Position numbers and translations under genes: made by a program. From positions 11,078,110-11,142,109 of the forward strand of contig OU744452.1 of assembly GCA_916610825.1 (NCBI GenBank): a stretch of 64,000 nt of DNA, in the 5' to 3' direction. Each line of letters begins with the position of its first letter. Position 1 is the stretch's first letter. A model generated the notes under the pieces. That model made no database searches. It saw only the letters and a list, made by a program, of their open reading frames with translations, and had not been told where the DNA came from. This DNA comes from Haliclystus octoradiatus (Eukaryota; Cnidaria; Staurozoa; Stauromedusae; Haliclystidae). Shown here one piece after another: positions 26,501 through 38,500 of the stretch.

Positions 26501-29500
26501 TTCAAAATCATAATTTTGATATTAGCAAATTTATTTTAAATGCCATAAATTCAAAAGCCTAAAAAGTCTACGGTTGAAATGAAGAAAGGACGATAATATT
26601 TATAGTTGATCACATAAATTTGATTGCAAACTGTAAAACAATATGCACTGATGCTTGGTGATATGGAATAACACAATCACAGTCAAAGAATAGGCTATTT
26701 GGAGTGGATTTTTATGGAAATTACTGCTTACGTTTTCGCTATTATTTTCGATCGAATACGATCACACGCACTCCAAAACCACGGCATTTCAAACTCAGAA
26801 AATTTGTGTAAAGAACCACGTACATTCGATAAATTAATGAAATCATATTATGAAATATTATTTGCAATTTAACTGCGAATTTTATTTACCAAAAAATGCT
26901 TGTATTCATAATTTATATTCAAATTTTCTCTTCACTAAAATCAATGATAATATAATACTTTCATAAGTCAATAAAATAGTGTCTTCCAGTACACAATATA
27001 CCATTATCAAGCGACCATCTCAAAATAGAAGATATACTTTCCTGTTATCCTTTAGCATGAAAATTGGGCGCAAAAGAAACATGTAATTTGCCTTTAAAAT
27101 AGGTGCAAATTCATCGTGTTTTTCCATTGCTATTTTAGCGCGTAACTGCAGCCAGGTCATCGAGGGGCAACATACATAATGGCGTCCGAGAACAATTGAA
27201 TTCGAAAATACAATGAATTCGACTTTCAGTGCCGTATCTGGTCATTATAATCTGTGCTCTTGCAATGTCTCTAATAGTATTTTCTATTGAATCAAACCTG
27301 TATATAAAGGCCACCTGTCTATAGTGGTCAATTTGTCTACCTCTCATAGCTGACCGTTATATACAGGTTTCATTGTATTATGTGTGAGTTCAAGAACCCT
27401 TCATAATATCCAAGGACTCAATATGAAGTTTTGACGATTTAAGTGGCCTTTGATATCTATTAAAGAGACTCAACATGACATATGAGTTCATTTGTTGTAT
27501 TGTACAACATGTATAATTTATATTTATATTTTTTATATTTATAGTACACACTGATAGCTCAATAGAAGAGTGTCTGAATTTTGAGGGGGTCAGCGTACGA
27601 TTCCTAGCCAATGCACAGTGCTGTGTTTGTGTCCCTCAATAAACAGGCACTTGTGCAATATGCATACAACGTTACTATCAGTTATTTGAGATTAGTAGTC
27701 GACCGAAAATGCAAATGCAATATTATTATAATGCTCTGCATATTTAGTATTGGACACTTCTAATCATTATTTGGCAGTTATAAAAGAAGAACTTTTTCAC
27801 TTTTTATGTCCAGTGATTGAAATTGAGCTCTGAGAAGCTACATTACGTAACTATAGGCAACATGTCCTTAATGAAAAACACTTCAGGAGTTCATGTACAT
27901 TTCATGAATGTTAAATGGCCTCAATCTTCATGAACCTTCATGGACATTTCATGAATATATGCGGCCATTTAACGTCCATGCACAGTTCATAAAATCCTGA
28001 ATTGTTTTTTCGCTGGGGGTTGAATAATTCATGAACACGCTTTTGCTTTTTTGTAGACCAGGATGAAAACATAAATTAGCAATGTAGACAGTACCTTGTT
28101 ATAGTAAATCTTTTCCATTTCAGTAAATTGTGACCTTTCAGCAGTAGATGTGTCTTTTGTACTATTACCAATGACTTGTGCTGTCAATTGCATCAGTCGT
28201 GACATATTCGAGTTGAGTAGAGCAATATTTTCTCTAAAATATACATAAAAAATATTTATTCTGGTATTTAACAAAATAACAATAGCAACACAAGAAGTGA
28301 TTACTGTGGGCATAATTATTCCATATTTTATGATTCTTGCTAAAGTATACTAAATGTATAGTTATCAATATGTGAATTGAGCAATTAAACAACTGCCTGT
28401 GAAATATTGTAGAACTCTCCATTAAAGGTTTATATGCCGGATATCGGTAGCCAGATTGAAAATATTGCAATCTGCCAGCTTGAGATTTTATTAAATTTAG
28501 CTGAAATCCACGTAGGAGAGTCTGCTGCGCGTTTGAGTTCTCAGACGAGCACAGCAAACCCTCAAGACTGGAATGGGAGATTGCTTCAATTTAGATAGAG
28601 ACATATTTTCTGTGTGTGCATGTTGTTCTTGTGTTTTTGCTTTGCGAGATCATTTCCTTCTCAAAAATACAATTGTGTTGATTTTGTGTCCCATTCCTTG
28701 AAGATTCCAGGAACCTGTTCATTTTCCAAAAAGGGGTTAGACCGCAAGAAGCAATAGGCATTTCATGCATGTGTCTCTAATGAAAAGCGGAACAAAATGA
28801 CAATCTGCTTTCAGAATGATCGTTTTCATGTTCAGCTCAAGATGTCAAGCAATATTTTACTGAGATTTGAGATACCGTAAAAATAATGAGACAGACAATT
28901 GTCACTTTGATTGAGTTTATGAAGAGGTAATGGTCACGCAGAGCAAAAACACAAGAATAACATGTACGGACAGAGTATTTGCCTCTATCTGAAAAAGAGA
29001 AATCTCCCAATATCCGGAATACACACAATATTCAATTTCCACTTTTCAGACAATATCTTCAAGACATACCTATCATTCACAATTTGAAATGCTTGTATTC
29101 CTGCCACAAGTGAGTTGTAACTTAATTTCCATAAATTTTTTTCTTCTTCACTTGGATCCCCATAGCCCCTCACTAACATGGCTGCTTTATTCATGTAAGA
29201 TACACCAAGCTCATTTCGAACATTTCCAAGACGTTTGGAAGCAGAAAATACCTGTATAGAGTCACAACAATTGATTACTAAAATTTCAATATCAATATTT
29301 TACATACATGCAAGTTCAGATCAGAATCAGGGTCCGACAAAAGGTTCAGCCTTCTGGAAACATCTCTAGAGGCATTTCAACTTTTTCTTCTGAATGTTTT
29401 TGTAAATGTTCGACCAATAAAGCATTAAAATATTAATTTTCTTCTGAATTAACTTTAGCCTTCCGGAATCTAGGATTTCAGGATTCCTACTTCTGTCGGA

Positions 29501-32500
29501 CCTTGGTCAGAATCACCATTTTTCTTCTTTAACAATTTGTAATTGATACAAGCAACTCTGAATTAAATGAGCGTTTATGGGTTAACTCACCAGGCTATCA
29601 TACTTTTAAAATTGAGAAATTAAGTCAAAATTACGTTTTTTCATTTTTGTTGATGTGAAAATTAGACTGTAATGAATTCTACTACAATATATATGTAACT
29701 GAGTATAATGATAAATGAATCACTTGGATCCCTTGTGAAAAAATCCACAGTTCATGAACTTCATGAAAAAATTAGTAATTTCAAATTTCAATCACATGAA
29801 CCTCTTTTCATGGGGTTGTCACTTCAAGAAACCGCACAATCAAGATGGTGCCAAATGCTGAATGAAACAAAACATATTAGAAAACAGTAGAAAGCTTTCA
29901 TGACTTAAACTAAAAGGAGTGAAGCTCTAAGATATGGAAAAGAATGTTCCTGTTTTTTTTTTTAATTGACTGTAATTGATGTAAATATCATATACTCCTA
30001 CTTCCAAGGTTAATTACTCCTTTAATTATCAATATAACAAAGGCCTAAGATCTTTATGGAATCATAATACACAAAACGTACTCAGTGAGACGAGAGATTC
30101 AAAACACAAGCTTGTGGGGTGTTTGAAAGACAGGAACTCTCCTTTGTTTATCAGAGCCTTTGATATACTGATTGAAGCATCCCCTGCGAAAAAAGTTCAT
30201 GAGTTCATGAACGTGAAATTGGCCGAAAGTTCATGAACAGTTCATGAATTTTTGGGCAATTTCACGTTCATGAACTCATGAACTTTTTTCGCAGGGGATA
30301 GATACAAATTGTTCTATGATTTCGAATGTACCCATTTTAAATTGCCTTTCTTTATGAAAAAATATAGAAGGCTTAATTAACCAATCACGATTAGGTGGTT
30401 TGAACATTTCCAGAAATTTTATAAATAGAAATATTGAAAGGTTGATATGTGTCTGCTAACAAAAGTTCTTGTGCTTATGAAAGTGAAATTGCCTGCAAGA
30501 TGTTTCAATGAAAATGTTTCATTAACTGTTTGGAAATTGTATGTTTACTGTTGTACAGTAGTTGACTAATTAAGTGTGTATCTTGAGATCAGGTAGGGGT
30601 GTGTAATTGGTCGGCTTAAATATATTGCGTGTTGTCCCTTCCTGTAACTTGTAATGTCTGCCAGCTGACTGCGGTATGGCAGGTTAGCAGTGTTTGTTTT
30701 TATATAAAGATTGTTTGAAGTCAAGTAAATTGACTTGCGTTTTGAGTTTCTCAAGAGAACAGTTTTATATGATAATTACTTGAAACTATTACTGTGTCGT
30801 TTATGTCTCCCTCACATCTACCATAGTCTTATAGAAATATATTTCACCTTACAAAATACACTCACAATGTCAGCAGTTTTCTTTTCAAAATCTGATGGAG
30901 CACTTTTAATAGATAGTTCATAAAATGATTTAGCGTTCATATACATCATTTCCGTGTTTGAATCTGTCTTCTTTATATACGTATCAATTAAAGATGTGGT
31001 TGATATAAAATTTGTAGACAGTTTGATATTTCTAGAAGCAGCATTCACATTGCATGCATTTAATATCATCAAATCGTCATCATGAGATATGATATAATCT
31101 TCTTGGTAAACTTTTAAATCCTCTAAACTGGCATGACTCATTTGAAAGAACGCATCACCAAGCAGCATCAATATTACTGCAACGTTCATACACTCTTTCT
31201 TTTCCTCATCCGTGAGGCTTTCATCTAGAACAAAAAACACGGGAATTGAGAAACAATTGCGAAAACCTTCATTGAAAAAAATGTAGGCAATAGTTACTAT
31301 TCTTGAGTCCCGGCCATGTGACTTTTTATTTCACCAGCATTGATAGGATTTTGTAGATAGTCTATTGTTCTTGACGTAATCCTACCAATGTTAGTGAAGT
31401 GGCCAAATTACTTTTTATTTTCGCTAACATCGGTGGCATTTGTGAATTGTGAGCCTTCGTCTGATTGGTTGACAATGACATACCTCATCTCAGGCTTGAC
31501 AGGCTCAATTGACTAGTCACCAACCCTTAAAATATTGTTGCTATTGATCAAAATGGAATAAAATAAATCTTACTGGAATAAATAATACATCTGTTAGCCA
31601 AATCAAAAGGCATTTGGTCACCCCCAAGATGTCGGCAAAAATATAACAACATCTGCAGGATTAAGTCCTACTAATGTTGACGAAATGAAAAAGTAATTTA
31701 GTCGTAGCTTTACACAGCTCAATTCCTGGTTTGATAGGGAAACTTCAAGGGGAAAAATTAATCGTTTGTTGAAACATGCTTAGTCGTTTCTGAGTTCTCG
31801 GCTTCAGGTTCAAGTTTCAGGCTTTCGATTTTTTAACATCAACAAATCCAGAGACAACGAAATAACACAATATCAACTGTACCTTTTCCAGACTACAGAG
31901 TTTATAATTTGTGAGGCTAAGTTATATTTCAAATCATATTATAGTGCGGCTGGACGCACAGTTGTTGTTACCTTTGTCCTGTTCTGTTGCATTTAGTTGA
32001 AAACTCATAGAAAATTGCAAGAACAATACAAAATATGCAGTCAGAAAATTTCCAGCTTAATGAAATAGTACTTATGATTAATTTTATCATTTCTGACTCT
32101 TTAAGGAATTAACTGACATATCTATTAACCCTGTTGCTAAATGAACATAACCAGTAATATTACTTACCACAGCAAACAAGGGCACATCGGATGTACTTTA
32201 AAGCTCTTCCAATTTTAAAATTTGACAAATTGATTTCTGTGAGTAGAATGTATGCTTTGATGGCATGTTTAACAAGGCAAAAAGCAGCATTCGGTTGCCA
32301 AGCAACAACAGCTTTTCCGGCAGCATCAGTCTCACTTTCAGCATTTTTATTTCCTTTATCATCAATGTGAGGGTGGTTTTTAAATGCCTGAAAACAAATA
32401 ATCACAATGTTGTAGAATCAACTTTGAATTTGTCTCGGAACAGAAAATAAGAAAGTTAGAATTCAATGCAGCTATATGCCTGCAAAAAATGTTACAAGTT

Positions 32501-35500
32501 TATTAACAGCTTATGAACAGTCTATGACAATTTTGGCCATTAAACATTCATCTATATACAGGCTGGACAATTTATGTCCTACTAGAAGTAAGGCCACTAG
32601 GCCAGATCGTGTCGGCACTGAAACTAGATCAGAGGTAAGACCCTACCCCGTAATTAGAGGAAAAGTAGTGATGTAAGCATTAACAATGTCTCAGTGTGTT
32701 TATCCAGATTAGGTAATTATCATACTGTGAAGGTCCAAGGCTCTAGCTAATTTTGCGGAAGTTGAGTAGCAGTTTCGGCGCACCTACTTTTGTGTTCAAA
32801 TCATCCTTTGAAGGGATCGAAACTATCTAACGCATTCGCATTTATTCTCGTTTCATGATACGCACATGCTTATGTTTCAATGCTTCAATGCTTTGAGTGA
32901 TATCGTGAAAAGTATTTTTTATTATAATTTTATAAGTTTATTGGATGTTATTGTCTTTCTTTGATTCCCTCCCATCCATCCCATAATTGTGCTTTTTCAT
33001 TTAGGTTTATTTAGGTTTCTCAAGTTGGTAAGTGAGATCAGGTTTGTATTCATTATGTATTCATTATGTGTAATTTTCACTGATTATCAGTGTGATGGGT
33101 GCTTGGTTGGTTCGGGATCCACGCATTAGTCGGAGAGTGACAGGTTCGCCATAGCAAGAGCAGCATACAACAAGCATGTAGAAGTTAAACGCATAAAGCC
33201 AGCTGAGAGATGTTATTAACGCAGAGAGCAAGCATTGAACATCAAGCATATAGATGTTATTGAAGCTTATTAGTTGTGCATATAAATATCTAAATAGAAG
33301 CATGTAAATAGATAACCCACCAACCAAGCACCTAACCCAGAGCTCATCATCGGATGAGTTTAATAATATTTAACGTGACCTTCATTCACCCATAATTATC
33401 ATAATTATCATAATTATCATTAATAATTTATCAATTGCTAGCAATGGGCTACCTGCGTTGCTAGGGGATCTGTGGAGATTAAAAACTAACCCCAATCTTA
33501 CTGTAAATAATGAGGCACTCAACGTTGATAATGCATAGGCTAATGTAGTCTAATAGGGGCCCTAGGAGGAAAACCCTTCTTTTGATAATTTGCGGCCTTG
33601 AGCAGCAAAAGAAAGTTATAGAAAAGTTTATATTTGTTCGCTACAGAAAAGATAAACCAAAAATAGAAACAAAAACTTTGCTATAACCTGGTTTAAAGTT
33701 AGCGATTCTGATGATACTACGTTATTTACAAAACCTTGTTAAAAAAGTGACGAATTGATAGATGCGGTTTTTGAAACTCTCTTTTATAGGTTAAGATATA
33801 TTTATCTTTTGTTTTAAATCTATAAAAGCAAATGTATATAAAGTTTGAAATGAAAATTTTTGTTGCAACTAAGGTGTGTCCTATTGTATGAAACGAGACA
33901 ATTTGAGTAAACTAGCAAGTTGATACCTTAGCAATACATGACAGTGCTTCCCTAGCACGCTGCTCTTTGTTGAGTGTAGCAACAACCTTTTCTTTCTAGA
34001 AAAATGATAAAAAAAATTATGAACAAATCAATATTATTAGGTAGGCAACAGTTTAGAAAATGGTCAAAAAACTAATGACAAGTAATAAAAAATGAACATC
34101 ATGGATCGATTTCTATCACATTGTCTTTTCTCGGCATCTTTAATATGTTTAAATCTTCCTGGCAATAATGTCTTGTATCATTTAATCATGCATTGTTCAA
34201 ATAAATTTTGAAATTTAATATATTTCTAAAATATTACAAAGGTTTTCTGTGATCTGATTGGTCGAAAGTGGGTGCATGAAATCCTAGAATAAAACGTGGC
34301 TCTGAAAACTTGAGAAAGTAAGGAGACACTCGGGAAGCTAAAAATCACTCGCTCGGAGCTCTTGATTTTTCAGTGCTTCACTTGTGTCTCCCAACTTTTT
34401 CTCGGTTAGTAAATATGAATACAAACATGGCCAGTGTGTGGTAAAGAATTGTAAGCAAAGAATTTCAAATACCTTTGGTTCGTTTTGAAGGTACTGAGAT
34501 GGGACAGATAATGCTTTGACTTCCAACAACTAAAATGCAAAGAAGCAAAACATAAAAGTAAATGATTGATTAAGCCCTTAGAATCCTTCTTGATGGAATT
34601 TACAGTAATACCAAAAGGAATCACTGAATCAATAATTTCAACATAAAGTTTAGACAAATTCAAACAATCGAGTCTAAATCAAAATCTGATCAAAATCTGA
34701 TCAATCAAATGGCATCTTAACAAAAATGAGCTTTGATCAGCATTTGCTTTTAAGAGAAAGATTAATCAGACTTATCGACTGCCAGATAAGTACCATCCTC
34801 TTAATGACGTTGAGATAACATCTCAACAAGTTTCCAGCCTTTTGAAAACAGTTCATGCACATTGAATCATCCAATTTTCATGGTCCAGTAACAATAGGGA
34901 ACAGTACATGATCTATTTACAAACTGTTTATAAAGTGTCTATGAGCCGTTCATAAACTGGACCAGACCGTTAAAAGTTCATGAATTCAGTGAACTTTTCA
35001 GTGGGGGAGGCAAAAGCTTCAGGCCTAGCCTAGACTTGAATAGATCATTTCTCAAATAAAACCCTACTTTCTTCCAAAATTATAACAGATGAAGTTATTC
35101 CTTCATCAAAACTCAAATAAAATGGCCTTTAACTTGATTCGAACACCAGGAATTTTTTGATAAAAGTGAAAATGGTTCTCAAACATTGCTCTTCGAATAA
35201 CAAATTTTGTGTCTAGGGAGTCGATATAGCAACATTATAGGCCCTTACTAGATTGATGCTTTAAGCCTCATAAAGTAGAAAGTAGCTCCAACCCTGTACA
35301 GATATTTTGTCAGTATTTATGTGATGTGATAACTGAAGGGTTAGGAGTATCGATCCATGTCGGTCTACTGAATATCAATATTCAACAAATAATGTAGCCA
35401 CCTTTGGGGGGTTAAGCCTCCATTGTTTATCTTGGCACAGTTTCCCATTTCCAATCTCTGTGGCCGTTGCATCATCATCATCATCACTGCTGTTGCTTTC

Positions 35501-38500
35501 ATTATCTGATAGATCTTCACTATGTGATAATGCATCATCAGATAAACTAGCAGTTGCCATTGGTGATTCTGGTGATCTACTTGAGGTATCTTCATCTGAA
35601 AATTCCTCTTGAAGATACAAGTTGACTAGCATAGAACTTGCAGATACAGTAACCTAAAAATATAAATTTGGAGTCAGTATTTAGTTATTAACAATCATAT
35701 TGTTGTCATCAGATCTTGGATTAGCTGCAAACCTGATTTGTACATTTGCAATACTCACATCTGGTTGGTCTTCCTTTGATAGCAAACGTAAACAATTATG
35801 TAGTAACGCCCTTGCAGCTCCTGCATCTCTAATAGAAAGAAACATTGGTAAAACCATGCAACTAATAATGATTTCTATCATTTTAACAATATTACATACT
35901 ATGAATACGAGGAAGTCAGTAGAGGTTGATGCAGGTATTTAACATAATATGCTACAATCTGTATCCCAATATACTAATTTGTTCCTATGCTAGCATGCCT
36001 GGATAAGGCTGAAAATAATTGTCATCAAAATGCGACAACACATATCATTATGAATTTTGCATATACTGTGTTACGAACAGTTCATTAATGTTTGTAAGTT
36101 CAAGAACTGTTGAACTGTTCCTGAACAGTTCGAGAGATTCATGAAAAATTCATGAACAGTTCATGAATGCAAAAATTTTTTGCAGCGATAGTGTTTATGT
36201 AGTGTTATTGTAATCTGTTACACAATACTGTATAAACAATCTGGTTTCAAGTGGTTCTTACTGTGTCATTAATATGATTATATTATTGTAGAAATATACC
36301 TTTTAGTCAAATTTCCATTGTTAATGATACCATCAGCAACTCTGGAACAAAATATCTTGATTAATAATATAAATTCACTAACTAAACAAATAGAACAAAA
36401 CAAACACACACAACATACAAACAAACAAATAAACAAACAAACAAACAAACAAACAAAAAAAAAAAAATACAACAAACAAACAAACAAACAAACAAAACAA
36501 AAAACAAAACAAAACACACAAATAAACAACAACAACAACAAAAAATAAACAAACACTTAAACAAACAAACAAAACAAACAAACAAATAAACAAACAAACA
36601 AAAAAACAAACACACACAACAAACAAACAAATAAACAAACAAACAAACAAACAAAACAAACAACAACAAAAAACAAATACAACAAACAAACAAACAAAAC
36701 AAACAAACAAATAAACAAACAAACAAACAAACAAACAAAACAAAAAACAAAACACACAAATAAACAACAACAACAAAAAATAAACAAAATGAACAAACAA
36801 TTATATCTACACAACATAATCCGTAAAATAAATTAGAACACCGTTTGATACTGTTTCAGAAGATATATTCTAGAAATGCTATATGCCTTGCACATCGGGG
36901 CTGTGATTATTAATACAAACTACTGTACTCTCCTAGAAATGAAAGAAATGTAAAGGTGGTTAAGTAGGACGACACAGTCTAAATTACTTTATTCATTTTA
37001 CCTGAACAGTAGCATGGCCACAGGGAGTGTAAATGGGTTGTCATTGGAGTTTTTGTGTCCCTGATGAAAGAAAAATAACTTCAAAAAAATCTACTTTAAA
37101 TTTTAAATTGACGCTATTCCATTTGTGTGTCTGTATGTATGTAATATGTGCAACGGCAGGAATTAGGGAAGTCGTTTCAGATCAAATCAATGCGTGACAT
37201 ATATCAATGGATTTGTCATAACCTGGAGGCGTCCCTAAAATTACATGATTTTTGATTGGAAAAGTTTTGACGAAAAAACACATCAAAAACCTTTTGTTTC
37301 TTCACAATCGCAGCTCATATCTCAAACAGTTCCATACATGATAAATATTCAATGTCTAGAAACAATGGAGCAGAACAACCTTTTATTGTTTCGGCAAAAC
37401 AGGACTTTCACATTCTTTTCATAGGTTAACAACAGAACGACAGTGAAACGTAAAAAAATATAAACAAACTCTTTGGTTGAAAATAGCGCACACAGTGAAC
37501 AACATGAAACAAAAATTAAATGAGATATAAATGTAAAAAAGTGTACAGCACTCGAAATTACAAAATATTACTTCATCAGCACAGACCAATGAAACGAAAT
37601 AAAATAAAAAACAAACAGATTGCGTTGAATTACAGCATTTAAAAATTATGCTCCAAATTATCAATCATAATTTGCAAGATTACAAATCGATCCTACAGTA
37701 TACATAGCATACATTGCACCGAAGAAGGTGAAAATGTATACAAAGCATACATTTAAAATAAATGTTGTGATATATACACCTTTACTTTTGAGGCAACTTA
37801 CTTTTCTGTGAAATAATTTAACTGAAACGCACAGTACACATAATGATATGCAGACTATTTAGCTATAAAGGTAAGTAAGCCTACTGTATTATCTGGCTGA
37901 ATTACACTCACCGAGTGTAACTTGATGGTTAGTAGAAAATATAGACTTTGGATATATATGTTTTTGCAATGCATATTAATCCTTGATGACAAAAATCTAA
38001 AACTTTTTCATATTTGCATGAAAGTTGTATCAAATATATAATAGCTTGAGCTTTCTGTTGAATATTAAATGCTGTTGAGCCTACTAAATTAGCCAAAATA
38101 AAATTTAAAAAATATTTTGTTTGCTTTCTTGCAAAGTGAAATATGGAATTTTAATTTCTAAACCTATGGTATATTTAACGAAGTTTTGAAATATTTCTTA
38201 ATTATATTATATAACAAAGAAGAAGAATCCTTTCAAGAAAAATGCAGCTGATTGACTTACCTCACCACATACTGACGTTAAATCATATAGCTTTACAATG
38301 CCATCTTGTTTATCTGAATAAAAAGAAACAAAAATGAAGAAATAATATCCAATCGTAATTCTCAAATTGATTGATCTTTGGCTATAATTCTACTAAGCCC
38401 GTGCGAGAAACAGTTCAGGAGTTCCTGAACAGTTCATGACCGTTAAATGGCCCCAAAATTTCATGAACTGTTCATAAACTGTCCGCAAGGGTTCATAATT

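Larger units (their letters stand above)
23516..31224 (-). other. EDRF1: EDRF1 C-terminal helical (TPR-like) region
   Basis: Exons 21-26 encode mostly helical sequence corresponding to the TPR part of EDRF1. Segments include KRLGNVRNELGVSYMNKAA, KIYYNKAIEYYDKAFQTLGT, a WDNVSYEISGSYYSMA run, and SLMMKSLHYSEDL. The final 546-base exon holds DLHFNKAKGLL and a less conserved C-terminus ending at the stop complement 23516-23518. I infer the TPR character from the family and the helix-like repeats, not from a profile search. Confidence 0.8.

Noticed and set aside
36278..36817. Long minus-strand ORFs rich in Cys, Phe, Leu and Val
   Set aside because: They are translations of the (CAAA)n tract; all three minus frames stay open for the same reason.
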